Source: Aquila chrysaetos chrysaetos (taxonomy: Eukaryota; Chordata; Aves; Accipitriformes; Accipitridae). From it: a DNA stretch of 64,000 nt. The stretch is from assembly GCF_900496995.4 (NCBI RefSeq), contig NC_044008.1, positions 124,001 to 188,000 on the forward strand, read 5' to 3'. Below, piece by piece: positions 13,401 to 27,537 of the stretch (position 1 is its first letter; the number at the start of each line of letters is the position of its first letter). The position numbers were made by a program, and so were the translations under genes. The notes beneath the pieces are model-generated. The model was given only the letters and a program-made list of their open reading frames with translations, did not search any database and was not told where the DNA came from.

Positions 13401-16400
13401 ATGTGAGGGAGAGGGCATTCCTTTCTTGTTCTGTGATGTGACTATTGGATTAGTACAAAACTGTTCTGACGTTCTGCAGGGTACTATATAAGACATTCTT
13501 CTCCGGTCTTTTGCCCTTTCTATTTTCCTATACTTTGCACTTCCTAATTATTAGCTCAGATCAGTCTTGTTTCCTGACTCTTAACCTGCTTAGGTCTCTT
13601 GGTTTGTACTGTTGCTCTAACTTTCCACTATTTCTCATCACTTGTGAGCATCAGTCACCTTCACTGATATTTTAATTGTTAAAATAGAGAAGCCTCATAT
13701 CTGACCCTACTTAGCAGAACAGATCTTTCCCAGTGCTTGTTCACTGTCATGGGTGATAGAGTGCTTGTCATAGTACAAAATAAGAATGAAAGGAAAATGA
13801 GGGACTGTTTCCTGCACTATGCAAAGAAATGGCCTGGCTGCATGTTTCAAGGCTTGCTGGATATTCTCCATTTTCTCTTTCATCCTTTCTAACAAAAGCC
13901 AGTTTTCTTTGTTGATGTCCTCCTGGGAAAATTCTGGATTTCATACTTGTGTTTGGTGCAGTGGGTTGATCAGGCGCTGTCCTGCTGTTGGCCCCATGAT
14001 AGCTGGTTCTTTTTCGGAAGGTGTTTGATGTGCAGCGGAAAGTCACCTACAAGAACTTAAACAGCTGGTACAAGGAGCTGAGAGAATTCCGCCCAGAGAT
14101 TCCTTGCATTGTGGTGGCCAACAAAATTGATGGTGAGTATATCTTCTTTCAACCGCTCAGGATTGTGATGTGATTCTTTTCTGACCCAGCTCAGAAAGAA
14201 TACCATTCATTCATTAGGTCCAGATGAGTTCTTGAGTATTAGTCCCTCAGGGCTGTATTTTACCAAACGAATAGCTGGGTCCTCTACTGACCTTGCTTGC
14301 TGTCTTACAGGCTCTTGTGCTTGTTTTACTAGCAATAAAAATACAAATTTGATCTATTTAAAGTTTATTCAAGTGATGTCCTTCCAATTCTGTCATTACC
14401 ACATTGCCCATTTCATCCAGCAAGAACCCAAAAGCTGATTGGAGCACTACCTAGTAAAAAATTGCAGGATGTCTTGCTGGAAAAGGAGCATAATCTATTA
14501 TGTGGCTTCCCCTGATACAGTCAGTAACTGCCTTTGTATTGCTAATTCAGCCTGAAGGTTTCTGTGGGACTCCTCTGTGCTAAAGTGTCTAAGTATACCT
14601 GCTGGCAAAATTGTTCACCTTCCTCTGCAGATGACTGGATTATTCCCTCCTCTTAGGAATGCCAGCTAGGCATTCGTTATTACTATCATTTGGGTTGTGA
14701 TCTGTCTCCTGCATCCTGTGGGAATGCATAACACATCAGCTTTCTGCTCAGCATCAATGAGAGAACACATACCCTTAGGACCATAGTCTGCTATTCTTTA
14801 TCAAGTACAGTGTCAGACGTGGTCTTCCTTGCTGACATTCATGGTAGAAATCATGGCAGCTATGAATGGGTGTGTCCATCTGAATAATGTGTCTGGGCTC
14901 CCACTGTAGTCTACAGAAGTTCATTATTGTTCAGTGGTGTGGTTTAGGGCAGGACTGATCTTACCTAACAAAGGCCTTTCCTATAGGACATGTCAAGCCA
15001 GCCTTGAATCCACTGATTGCATGGACTGTACAGGAAGTCTGAGGCAAATGGACTTGGTGTTGACAGACATATTGTAGACAGAACCTCTGTGTAGATGAAT
15101 CCTGCTCTTAGTGTTCTGTGTATGAGTGGACACTGCTCCAAGACAGTCCTCTGCCTTGCCTTCACTTGCTGTATTCCACCTGGACTAGAAAATGATCAGC
15201 CCACAGCTCTTAACACAGGCCCAGTCTGCAGAACAGTTGATCCAGCTTCCTGCAAAGAGGTAGGGAGCAGCTGCCTGGGCAGTGCTCACTGGCAAGCATT
15301 TGGAGTCTGAACTACTTCAGCTGTTGCTTCTATGAGAAAAGGCGAATCATGTGGAGTCATCCTCCTGTGCTGACATACAGGCTATCTATCAAAACTGTGA
15401 GCTGTTACTGCTGTGTCAGCATGTCCTGTAAATATGCAGTAGATTTGTTCCAAAACTGAAATAAAGCTTCTGGCCTACTGAGGTTGGGGTAGCTGGACCT
15501 AACTGCCCATTTAGTAAAAATATGTAACAGTTGAGTCATTTGTACAGTGTGAGCATGCCTTTGACTCACAGGAATATAGGTAACATGGCATAAAGGCAGT
15601 GGGGAGTTCTGGTTAAAAAGGCCAAACTGGAGGGAGAGGCATGACTAGTACTGGCAATGATGTCCAGGTCATGTGGACACACAGCAAAAATCATAGGGAA
15701 GTGCCTGGAAAACAATCATAGTTGCTGCACAGCAAGTGAACTGGTATGTTCTAAGCTGCAAAGCATTATTCATTTATAGCACAGCAGAATCCATCTATAA
15801 TTTAGTCAAGCACCATGGATAAACCAACAAGAACTTTTTTGTGTCTTCTTGTCAACAGCTTGCTGATGCTGTTGCTTTTAAAACCCTAGAGCTTTTGGGG
15901 AGGACTCTCCTAGCCTTGTACTACAGTGAGGAGGCCTTGACAGCTAAATCAGGCTCTGGTCTCCATCTGTTCTACCACTCGGGCATATGTTGACATTCAG
16001 CCCACAGTGATGTCTTACTGACCACTTCTCCTTTTTTTGCCCCCAGCGGATGTGAAGGTGACCCAGAAAAGCTTCAACTTTGCCCGGAAGTTCAGTTTGC
16101 CCTTTTACTTTGTGTCTGCTGCAGATGGCACCAATGTAGTGAAGGTAAAACATAGCTATTTGGCTCAGCACCCATGAGATCCCTATACAGTCCAAGGACA
16201 TGGAGACTGCTGTAGACACAGAAAACAGAAAATGGGCTAGTACATCTGTTTGGGTGCTTGTGAGGTCCTGGTAGCTATAGGTAGTTGCAGAGGTGTTTTG
16301 TTGGTTTTTTTTTTTCTTGGGGTGTGGGAACAGTTTCCATATGTTACAGAAACCCAGTGCCCCTTACTCTGAGTGACAAGCATTCTCCTTCTCATCAGCT

Positions 16401-16854
16401 CTTCAATGATGCTATCAAACTGGCAGTTGCTTACAAACAGAATTCAGGAGATTTCATGGACGAGGTCATGCGAGAACTGGAGGTAAGAAAGGCTCTACTT
16501 ACGGGACTCCTCCTAAGTGATTAGCAGCTCTGCTCTTTTTTCCCTCAGGGAAAGCAGAGCCTGTGGCAAAGGGTGAAACTTTGCAGGCATGGGAAGATTT
16601 GCCTTGTGCTAGTGACACCATAGGGTTTGTGTGCTGCTCGTGTCTAGGCCGGAAGGGGCGAGATGGTGACCCTCTGAAGAGCCCACGATGCCCTAGACCG
16701 AATTTGAAAGAACCACAGCAGAGTGTAGCTGTTGCTCTCATGCTTCTCAGCAGTTCCTTGTCCTGCTCCTTTCCAGAGCTTTGACCTGCAGAAGAAGAGT
16801 GAGAATTCGTTGGATAAAGAGAGCTGCCCTGAAGAGAAGCCCCCATCTGCCTAA
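4447..16854 (+). CDS. RABL2: RABL2, Rab-like small GTPase of cilia and sperm flagella
   Basis: Eight coding exons: 4447-4553, 4661-4690, 4938-5017, 12984-13063, 14021-14132, 16047-16144, 16399-16482 and 16777-16854. Phases join exactly to give 222 residues (human RABL2B is about 228). GTPase motifs are intact: P-loop GDSAVGKS at residues 28-35, DTAGQ at 76-80, NKID at 133-136 and SAA at 160-162. The core [20 protein letters not shown] is nearly identical to human. The C-terminus is variable and ends without a prenylation cysteine motif, as usual for RABL2. RABL2 binds the IFT-B complex and helps start anterograde intraflagellar transport; that is family knowledge. Intron 2 is U12-type. Intron 3 (5018-12983) is enlarged by CR1 and LTR insertions. 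I see no AATAAA near the 3' end; TATAAA at about 17212 is a possible variant poly(A) signal. Confidence 0.97.
4691..4937 (+). other. U12-type (minor spliceosome) intron 2 of RABL2
   Basis: The donor reads GTATCCTTTG, an exact match to the GT-AG class of U12 5' splice sites. The branch-site match CTCCTTAAC lies at 4919-4927 and is followed about 11 bp later by the acceptor GCACAG. This acceptor is the one that restores the conserved reading ([14 protein letters not shown]). There is no polypyrimidine tract between branch site and acceptor, as expected for U12 introns. A GGCCC-type pentamer repeat lies inside at about 4800-4831. Confidence 0.9.
5218..6405 (-). mobile_element. CR1 LINE, 5'-truncated, in RABL2 intron 3
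   Basis: The low-coordinate end (CCACAGAATGGTTGAGGCTG) is the reverse complement of the avian CR1 3' end. The minus strand encodes the C-terminal part of the CR1 reverse transcriptase, with an ADD catalytic box in LADDTKLGE and the HLGRNNP and VLADTKLT landmarks. A minus-strand frame stays open from about 6196 to 5618 but not over the whole element, so this is a dead copy. It is antisense to RABL2. Confidence 0.92.
7689..8643. mobile_element. Endogenous retrovirus LTR fossil, apparently solo (copy 1)
   Basis: A stretch of about 955 bp starting TGTCGTGGTTTAAGCC and ending in CCAAAACA, with the TG...CA ends of a long terminal repeat. It contains imperfect short internal repeats built on GGGCTGCAG and CTGCTCCAGCG units. 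The layout resembles the second copy at 10378 and LTRs I recognise from neoavian birds. No internal retroviral region adjoins it, so it looks like a solo LTR. The family is probably ERVL- or ERVK-like but cannot be fixed by eye, and the strand is uncertain. I found no convincing target duplication; the age is moderate. Confidence 0.7.
8830..9768 (+). mobile_element. CR1 LINE 3' fragment, split by a younger CR1
   Basis: The CR1 3' part reads on the plus strand from about 8830 (ATGAGCCAGCAATGTGCGC) through [20 protein letters not shown] to GCTTTGAGCAACCTGATCTA at about 9400. It resumes at 9694 with GTCCCTGCCTACAGCAGGGG and the CR1 3' terminus ending near 9768. The interruption is a second CR1 in the opposite orientation. 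There is no intact ORF. Confidence 0.88.
9410..9687 (-). mobile_element. CR1 LINE 3' fragment nested inside the previous CR1
   Basis: The segment starts with the reverse complement of a CR1 3' end (CATAGAACCATAGAATCG) and reads on the minus strand through [20 protein letters not shown]. It is flanked by GAAGAT at 9404-9409 and again at 9688-9693. Removing it together with one GAAGAT rejoins the host CR1 consensus. It is about 278 bp of 3' end only, so strongly 5'-truncated and younger than its host element. Confidence 0.85.
10378..11450. mobile_element. Endogenous retrovirus LTR fossil, apparently solo (copy 2)
   Basis: It starts TGTGGTGGGTTGACC and ends near CTTAAACCCAGTAA. It has the same architecture as the copy at 7689, including GACAGGGAGG and an array of short GGCTGCAG / CTCCAGCGTGGG sub-repeats at about 10780-11130. 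AGGTT occurs immediately before it and again just after it, consistent with a 5-bp target duplication as in ERVL-type elements. No internal region is attached, so it looks like a solo LTR. It differs clearly from copy 1, so these are separate insertions of related subfamilies. Confidence 0.7.
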
Positions 16855-17439
16855 GCCCTGGACCCTGAGTCTGTTTTTCCATTCGCTCTAGATTTCTGGG
16901 GCTAGTTAGAGCTGGCCTTCACAGAGGAAAGTGATTTTTCTCATGCCCTGAGAGCTCTGGTGATGGGCAGCTGGGCCTCTCCCCTTCTTGTGGGAGACTG
17001 TCTGAGCATGACCTTCCTTGACTCGGCCCTAGCCACTGCACATCACGGTCAAGGAAAGGGTGAAAGTATCCACATGGTTGCTAGTTACTGCATGCTTCTT
17101 CAAGGCAAATCTTGCCAGGAGAGCGAAGGCACTCTTGGACCCGCAGGGAAGGGTCCTGCCCAGATGCTTTAATGGTACCTACTGGAGAAAACAAACACTA
17201 AAGAATTTTTTTTATAAAGCTTTGAGCTTGCATCTTTCCTGAACTTTTGTTGTAAGGCAGTCCGGTTACTATACAGTGCAAGTCCAACTGCCAGCCCTCC
17301 CCATTGCTTTCACAGCCTAGCCAGTGCTGCCTCTCTGTCCACCCCTTGTCATCTCTGCTGCAGAGTTTCTTTGGGTTTCTTTCCCCATTCTGTTACAGAT
17401 CAGCCAGATCCAGCAGACTTCTGAACATGAGGGATTTCT

Positions 17440-18060
17440 CCTTTCAGGTCTGCTAGAGCTGAATCAGGTAGATTCTCACACCCAGGAGGCTTGTCCTATC
17501 CCAGCCTAATGGATGTGGCTGCTGCTGTTCCCAGCAGCTGTGTCCAAGAGACTTACGCTGCATTCCAAAGAGCCAGACACAGAAACACACAGACTTACAC
17601 AATTAATGTGAGCGGCAAAACAGACTGACATAGAGCAATGCTTTTATCAACACCCATGCATATGTAATCACCACTTACATAAATATGAACACAGTCCAGT
17701 CCTTTTCTGCCTTTCCAGGTGATCAGGATTAGCTGTTTACCAGTGAAACATAAACACACCTTCACTCCCTAGATTCATAAGCACAGCACATTAATAGATT
17801 CCTCAAAAAACAGCGTAGAAATTAAGTCCATGTCATATATGTGGCTGGATGTCAAGCGCTTTACCTAGTCATTGGTGCATACCTTGGGTCTTTCTAGATC
17901 CATCTCTCCTGAGTCATGAGAGAGTCCAGTTTCAAGTTCACTGGTGCATTGTACAAACACACGGGGATCCCACCAGTAGCCACCCTAAGACACTTTGTGT
18001 TTCCAACTGCTGTCCCCAGGACCTCTAGCCCCCTAGGAACTGTGTGTTCCCTTCTTCCAC
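17440..18060 (+). repeat. Diverged repeat X between RABL2 and ACR-A
   Basis: This segment aligns, with many substitutions and small gaps, to 36370-36985 in the same orientation. Shared landmarks are ATTCCAAAGAGCCAGA versus GTTCCAAAGAGCCAGA, CACTCCCTAGATTC, and CTTGGGTCTTTC followed by TAGATC or CAGATC. It ends about 16 bp before the near-identical ACR duplicon. The divergence is far higher than between the ACR duplicons, so it marks an older duplication. No coding potential is seen. Confidence 0.7.
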
Positions 18061-18237
18061 TGCACCCTCACCCTCCTCTGACCGGGCACGGTTTCAGCCC
18101 TTTTGAGTGACGCTTCCCCTTTGTGCCCTACTTGTCTGCCTGCAGCCTTGTTTTGCAAGTGCTGGGCATAGACGTCCTGGCCTTGCCCAGGACACTTGAA
18201 CTGGACTGAAACGTGGTTAGCTGTGAAAATTGGCAAC

Positions 18238-18243
18238 TTTATT
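18238..18243 (-). terminator. Poly(A) signal of ACR-A
   Basis: TTTATT on the plus strand, AATAAA on the minus strand, about 165 bp past the ACR-A stop codon. The same hexamer occurs at 33979-33984 for copy B and 37881-37886 for copy C. Confidence 0.7.
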
Positions 18244-18407
18244 TCAAGAACTAAGTCAACTTCAGCATTTGTGTGCACTCAGAGGAGCGTGGGCAGCACA
18301 GAGCAGGCCTTTGACGCTGCGGCTGCCTTTGGATCAGCAGGCATTGCGGCAGAAGGAAAAGGTCGTGGTACACTGCAGCCTGCACTGGATCCTGTTCATC
18401 CTGCTGC

Positions 18408-20857
<2,450 letters not shown>

Positions 20858-20957
20858 CGCTGCCAGCGGCACGTGGCAGCTGCAAGAACCGAGGGCTCGT
20901 CGCCACCAGTAGTGCCCGCGGTGCTCACGTTGCCCGCGGTACCCTTGGCCCCAGTGC

Positions 20958-20965
20958 TGATGTCA
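20958..20965 (-). promoter_or_regulatory. CRE-like element upstream of ACR-A
   Basis: TGACATCA (minus strand), a one-base variant of the cAMP response element, lies about 100 bp upstream of the start codon. It is kept at the same distance in copies B (31247-31254) and C (40615-40622). Many haploid-germ-cell genes use CREM sites in this position, so a role in spermatid expression is possible but inferred. Confidence 0.4.
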
Positions 20966-21542
20966 CAGCGTCGCTGGTTCCGAGTGCTGGGCACTCGGAG
21001 TGCTGGGCAGGGGGAGGCAGCATGGGGGTTCCAAGCAGGAGGGGAGGCAGAAGCTGGGATCGGACACCCCCGAGGGACCCTCGCTGAATGCTCTGCTTGC
21101 GGGTTGAGGGGGTGCAGGCCCTGGGGCAGGCAGCAGCGCCTGACTCTGAGCGCTGCCTGCTAACAGCTAGCAGGAAAAACACAAGTGTGGCATCATAGCC
21201 TCTTTAAGAAGTTCACTGCCACCCTGCTCTCTGCAGCCATTTGCCACCAGGTCCTTCCCCAAAAACACACACCAGAGAACATAACTACACCAGGCAGCAT
21301 GCACGTCTTTGGGTGTTGAAGAGCCAATCTGGTTACAGCCGCGGCAGGCAAGCAGTGATGTGCAAGCCAAATAAGCCAAGCATACCCAAGCAGTGTCAAC
21401 CTTCCTGCACAAAGCACGGTGAAACGCAGATGCAGCACAGTCCACGCTGACTGTGTCAGCCACAGCAACACCCTCTGGCAGGCTTCATGTCCTTGCTGTC
21501 TAGCAGTTACATTGCTGTTCTGGGCCAACACTGACAAGGGCA

Positions 21543-22148
21543 GTGGTGGCACCTGGTCTCCGTGGCCAAAGACATGCAATCCGAAGCTCTAGACAGAGAA
21601 GGATGCTCCTGCTCTCAGCCACACATGCCATTCTTCATGACTTTGGTAAATCCTGTATCAGTCTTATCTCATCAGTCTGCCTTCTACAGCCATATGGTGC
21701 TGCTTTGCTCACACACTGGAGTGCAGGGCAGTCATGGGAGACAAGCAGGAGCCAGCCACGTGCGTTGCATTTGCTGAGCGGGACTAGGTCCCCGGAGGGT
21801 AGAGAGCAGTGGCTTGGAGAATGGCAGCCTCAGAGCTCGTGAAAGGTGCAGGAGCGTCCTGCTGCCATCCTGGCTTGTGTGGATAGACATAAGGCACACA
21901 ACTGAGTGCCAGCCTGGGCCCTAGGATGACAGGGCAGGCTCTGTCCGAAAGTGGAATAGCTGCTCTCAAGGCACTCGAGGCATAGCGTGGCTTCACATGC
22001 ACCAGAACGGGGCCCCAAACAAACTGGACTCAAGCCCGCTTTGTTTTTTGAAAATTGACCTCAGGGTAGTGCCCTGTATCTGCTTAGAGCAGACAGAAGG
22101 CCTTAGAGAAGAAAACTTGTCTTCTGTGGATACTCTGCTATTCCAGTA
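21543..22148. other. Spacer between the ACR-A duplicon and segment S
   Basis: This stretch is single-copy in the window. It separates the inverted ACR duplicon on its left from the direct-repeat segment S on its right. No exon or known repeat is recognised in it. Confidence 0.4.
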
Positions 22149-23042
22149 CCAGATTTTGCAGGTGGTTAAGGGGGACTGATGTGAGAGGTGGCCACACTTC
22201 ACAGATAATTGAGGGAAGAGTTGGGGTCATTTTGGGGAGAGGAATCTGGCAGGGACAGCAGTCCCCAGGAAACCGCATCGGTAATGCCATGGAAGTCCAA
22301 GGTGACCTAGCACCCGAAACACCAAATCTGCCCACAGATGTAGCAAGCCTGGGAGCAAGGGGGAAAAAATAAACCGGGGGTGGGTCCCTTGACTGGGAGG
22401 AGACAAGGGCGGAGAAAGGGGGAGTCAAGGAGGATGAGGGGGATGTCCAGGCACGGAAAGTGGAGAGAGGGGGGATCAAGGAGCTAGTCACACAGAAGCA
22501 AACTGCTGGCTGGTTTGCTTGTTTGACCGAGCCCTGCACCTAGTCACCAGAGTACGTCCTACCTTCTTTTTGAGAGCGATTCCAAACCCTTTTCTGTGTG
22601 GCCCTGCTCTGTACCCGGTGGGGGAGTGGGTCCAGAGGCCTGGCTGCTAGCAACGGCAGGAGGGAACACAGGTCCTAGGGACCCAGCAGCTGGAGACACC
22701 GAGTGTCCAGGGCCACCTTGGGGTGGGAGCACTGTGTGCGTGTGCAGTTCACTAGTGAACTGGAAGCTGGACTAGCTCACGAGTAAGAGGAGCGAGACCC
22801 TTTCAGCCATGTGGATGGCACGTGGTTGCAGCCCACCTGACTGATCAGCCCCAGCTTCCATAGACCTTACAAGAGGCCTAGGCCTGCCAACCACCGGCCA
22901 CATCTCCACCTCCTGGCATCGTGAAGCACTTGGAGGTGCTTGAGCATGCATACCCAGAGCTGCTTCCCACCTAGGCATGTCCACTCTGCACTAGCTGCAC
23001 AAGGTCCTGCCTCTGAAGCTGCCAGGACCATCCATCCCATCC
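22149..23042 (+). repeat. Duplicated segment S, copy next to ARSA
   Basis: This segment is near-identical and in the same orientation to 34400-35294, and its first two-thirds match the reverse complement of about 36821-37455. The right edge is sharp, ending in CATCCATCCCATCC in both direct copies. It contains a G- and purine-rich stretch at 22360-22470 and AATAAA at about 22366. ACR-A and ACR-B are inverted relative to each other but the S copies are direct, so the block was not copied as one unit. No coding potential is evident. Confidence 0.8.
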
Positions 23043-23507
23043 TCCTCTCGCTGTGCTCTTGGCCCCTGGCAAGTGATGGTGCTCCAGGTCCCAGCTCTGT
23101 TCCCACCCAGGGGTGCACAGCATGCCTCCAGCTGAGGGGGGACCTCTGGACACTGGGGCATGCCCTTTGCTTCATCTCGATCATGGTTTGAAAGGAGCTG
23201 TTCTGGCTCTGGAGGCGATGCCGTATCATGGTCCTTCCCTGAACAAGTCAGGGTTTCTCTCAAGAGGCCTCAGCTTGAATGTCCTGCACGGAGCACAGGG
23301 TCCACTGACCTGCACTCCTGGCAGGGTCCGTAATCTCCCCAACCCACAGTTTGCCTCCCCAGTGCTCCATCAGTCAGAGGTGTCACTGAGCCCAAGCTGC
23401 AGGGTAGCTCTAAGGCTGAGCTTGGTTAGTTGGGGGCAGGGGGTGTCTGGTGAGTTTGGGATAGGGTTCCAGTGTGGAGCAACTGAAGGGGATGGAGCAG
23501 CAAGAGG

Positions 23508-26500
23508 CTAGGAGCAGCGGCAGCAGGAAGGCTTAGGAGTACAGTCTGGTACACAGCAGGGCTGCAGGGCAGGATCCCTGCCCTTCCTGATCTGGCTTTC
23601 CCCAAACTCCATGCGCTGTTCAAAAAGCACTTTCTGCAGTTCGATCTCCCTCAGGACTTGCAGAATCTCCGGCCCTGCGCCGCTTTGCAGCAGATCATAG
23701 TTCTCGGCCGGGTCTGACTCCAGATCAAAGAGCAGCGGGGGCAAGTGAGGGGTCAGTGGGGTCAGCCCGTGGCAGGCCTGGTCTGGGGTCGTATCACTGT
23801 GAAAGGAACCTGCAAAAGAAACCCCCAGGTGTAGCTCAGTTTCTTCTCTGAGCTTTGGACAGGAAAACCCTACGGGACTTCAGAAAAGTGCCCATGCAGA
23901 GGACAAGAGGCGGCACCAACCTTGTGTGAAGTAATGGGCCTTGTACTTCCCAAGCCTGACAGCGAAGGGGCCGTGCAGTGGGTCGGGGGACGGTGGGTAG
24001 AAGAACATCGTCCGACGGGGACTCTGTGGGAAGCAGCAAAGCTGAGCTCACCTGTGCAGCCATGAGGATGAAGAAGAGCCTGGAACAGGGCCAGGCAGAG
24101 ACTCCAGGGAGTCACGCAGGAGCCCCGACACTACAGCCACAATGTGGCCAGAGAGGGGGGAAGCTGACAAGCAGCAGCAGCATCCTGTTTGCTCCCTACT
24201 CAAAGCAACTGGGGCTCTGTCCGCCCACTGCAGCCATGGGGACTTGGCTGGGCAACACATTGCAGTTGTTACAGCAGAGCAGCCTGGGGAAGCCCAGGAA
24301 CTCCATGGTGTGACCGAGGCCAGACCCAAGGTCCCCACGGCTCATGGATCTCCCCCGACCCCCAGTTAGTTCTGCTCATCAGGCACACAGCTCCAACCCC
24401 ACACCAGCCTTCACGCACCATGCCAGCTGAACCAGCCCACAGGACTCACCTTCCCCGACCCAAACAGCACTGGACTCAGGTCATAGCCATCCAGGCCAAC
24501 TCTGGGAAGAGCTGCTCCAGCCAGGTTAGTCAGTGTTGGCAGGATGTCCAGGGTGCTTGCCAGCTCATGCGTCACTCCTGTCACCCCACACAGCAAGGCA
24601 CAAGGAAAGGTTCAAGCACCCAATCCCACTCTCGGCCCTGCCATCCTCACTTCTCTCCCGCCCTCTGCTAGTCCCAGGGCAGCCCAGCTGCCATGACACC
24701 CCTGCCTTGGCTGGCATCAGCACGCAAAAGGCACAAGCAGCGCCAAGTCTCACCTGGAGTGATACGGCCTGGCCAATAAGCCACCGCTGGTTCCCGCATG
24801 CCACCTTCGTATGTTGTGCCCTTCCCACACTTCAGAAGGCCAGAGCTGCCTCCACGTGCCATCCGCATGGTGGAAGGGCTGTGAGAGAGAAGAACCACCT
24901 ACCATCAGTTTCACGGGTTCACGCTACCCCTTCCCTGATGCTGCCAACGGGGCCATGACAAGAGAGACACGGTGCCAGCGAGTGCCACTGCCTTCCTTCT
25001 CAGCCTTGTGAGGCAGGAGGCAGGGGGCAGGTGAAGAAGCCAGGCTGTGCAAGATGCCTAAGCAGGGCACCAGAGACCAATGCCACCCACACACAAAGGG
25101 AATCGGGGTAGATTCGGGCTGTACGCTCCTGGCCCAAACCCTGTGAGGTTTCTGCGCACGAGGAAGGGCACAGTGGAGTCACAGGAAGAAGGACTGCACT
25201 GGGCCCTCTCCAGAGCAGCATCCACCTCTTGCCTCTCACTTCAGGTCACTGGGGTCTCACCTGGCAATGCCATACCACATCCCTTTTGCCCCAGCCAACC
25301 AATGCCTCATTCCAGTTCCCCCCATACCATGGCAGCAGAATCTTATCAGTGACAAAGTCGCCCCTGCTGAGCCCACTCACCCGTTGTCAGAGGTGAAAAA
25401 CACCAAGGTTGTGTTCGCAACACCATTTTCCTCCAGCGCCTGCAGCAGCTGTCCCACCGAGCCATCAAACTCCAAGAGTGCATCACCAAACGGCCCACGC
25501 CGTGACTGCCCCACGTACCCCTGGCTTGCAAATTGGGGGTAGTGGGTATGCTGGAGAAAGGGCAGAGAATATTGCTACGCAAACTCCCCCACAGCTGCAT
25601 CTGGTTCCCAGTTCACCCAGGGACAGTGAGCACCCCAGCTAGGATGTGGAGATATGTGACAGTACCCAGGAGATGAGAGGAGGCTTGTCCCCAAGCTTCA
25701 GAAGCATCTCTCAGAAATGGCACAAAGGAGCTGAGCCCCAGGAGAGGATGTGGAGCCCCAGAGTGGGAACTCCTGGCCCACAGAAGCAGGCAAAGCTCCA
25801 GAAAGAAGCGGCCCCAGAACATTACCAGAAGGGTGCTGCCACAAGACCTGGGCGTGGGAACGGCAACCCCAGGTCACCCAGGGGCAGGTATTGACTGCTC
25901 AGCACAGTCCCAGGGCTGCAGGAGCTGAGATGCTTCCCTGCTCTCCCCACAGGACAAAGGCTCCCTTCCCCACCCTTGGGCCCAGAGCAGTCCTCCCCCT
26001 CTCCTACGTGGGACGCATAGTAGAGCAGGAACGGGAGGCCTCGTCGGGCACAGTCAGCAATGAAGTCCCAGGAGAATTTGTTGTAGAGTGGCACCAGATC
26101 AGGGAAAGAGACCGGCTGCTGCACGATGCTCTGGTTCCAGAGCAGCGGGACTGGCACTAAGCCTTGGTCACAAGTCCCAAAACACTTGATGTCAGGCGGG
26201 AAGCAGGTGAGATTCTGGCAGGGGCCCTGGAGAGAACAAAAAACACTTTGTCTGCTACCTGTGTTGCAGGACAGCGAGGGGAGGGGAGCAAAGAGTCTCA
26301 CAGCGCCCACCACCAGCTCCTACAGGCACCCTTTGAGCAGCCCCTCCCAGAAGCCCAGGGGTCTGTGCCCACCCCAGAACTGTCCAAGGACCATGCTGTC
26401 CCAACATCACTTTCTCCTGGCAGCAATTCAGATCTTTTTTTGCTGCCCAGAAGCTGACCCTCCCTCCCGTGACATGGGGTGTATGTCCCCATGCACAGCT

Positions 26501-27537
26501 GCCACCCACATTTAGCAAAACTGCCCTACCATAGGAGCACCTCAGAGCTGGGCTTTGCCCACCAGCATCCACCTCCCCGGTCTGCAGCCACCCATGCCCA
26601 TCTGCCCAGGCAAGCACTAACGTGGGCTGTATGCTCCCAAGCAAGCTTCACCTTTCAGGCCCTCTCCCCAGCCAGCCCCGGGACACCCTCCAGGGCTTGG
26701 CAGGCCTCTCACCTGGTCATGGGAGTAGGGCACCCCCAAGAAGTGGTCAAAGCCCTGGTGGATGGGCAGGAAGGAGCCATTAATCCCCAGGCCAAGGTGC
26801 CACTTGCCAACCATGGCCGTGGCGTAGCCCTCAGCCTTCAGCACCTCTGCAATGGTGACCTCAGAGAGCGGCAGGCCTCCCCGCGAGTCTGGGTTGAACA
26901 CACCCGGGTAAACCCCAGAGCGCATCTGGAACCGGCCTGTCAGCAGGGCTGCCCTAGAGGTGAGAGTCAAAAGAGAGAGAGGGGACGGGCATCGCACTGG
27001 ATGAGGCGCAGGTCGTGGTGCTCAGCCTCCACAGAGGGCGGGTGGCCCGTTCCTCAGGACCTGGCACCTTGGCTCCCCCATCTCCTGGCTGCCACTGCCA
27101 CCTCCCCCGTCTGCTGGGACCTGCCACTGCCGCCCTCAACAGAGCAGCCAGACCTTCGGGCCTCCTGGGACACAGCGGGTTTACCAAGCCCCCCTTTCCT
27201 CCCAGCACCGCAGCTCCCTAGCTGGGTGCCAAGCCGCGTCTCGACACTTCCTCCATCCCCGCCCCGGGGCCCCGCAGTCCGTCGTCAGCGAGCAGGGCGG
27301 GCCGTACCGGGACGGGCTGCACACCGGGCAGCTGCTGTAGAAGTTGGTGAACCGCAGCCCTCGGGAAGCCATCCTGTCCAGGCTGGGCGTGGCAGAAGAA
27401 GGGTGCCCGTAGCTCCCCAGGTCCCCGAAGCCCAAGTCGTCCGCCAGCAAGAGGACAAAGCTGGGGGGGACGCCGGCCGCTCCGCGCAAGGCCAGCAGCA
27501 CCAGGGCCCACGGCAGGCCCCGGCCCCGCGGCCCCAT
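23508..27537 (-). CDS. ARSA: ARSA, lysosomal arylsulfatase A (cerebroside sulfatase)
   Basis: Eight coding exons on the minus strand: 27308-27537, 26713-26953, 26008-26226, 25381-25550, 24754-24878, 24450-24577, 23921-24023 and 23508-23809, giving 505 residues (human 507-509). A signal peptide ([15 protein letters not shown]) precedes the sulfatase fold. Metal ligands D33-D34 (LADDLGFGD) and D285-N286 (FTSDNG) are present. The formylglycine motif is CSPSR with C73, split by intron 1. Active-site K127 and H129 lie in GKWHLG, the HHTHYPQF histidines at 230-231, and K306 in GKGTTYEGG. The C-terminus is cysteine-rich ([15 protein letters not shown]). It hydrolyses cerebroside 3-sulfate in lysosomes; human deficiency causes metachromatic leukodystrophy. 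The intron 7 donor is weak (G|GTTGG). Human glycosite N350 is missing, while an NTT sequon occurs after ENGVA. No breaks are seen. Confidence 0.97.
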
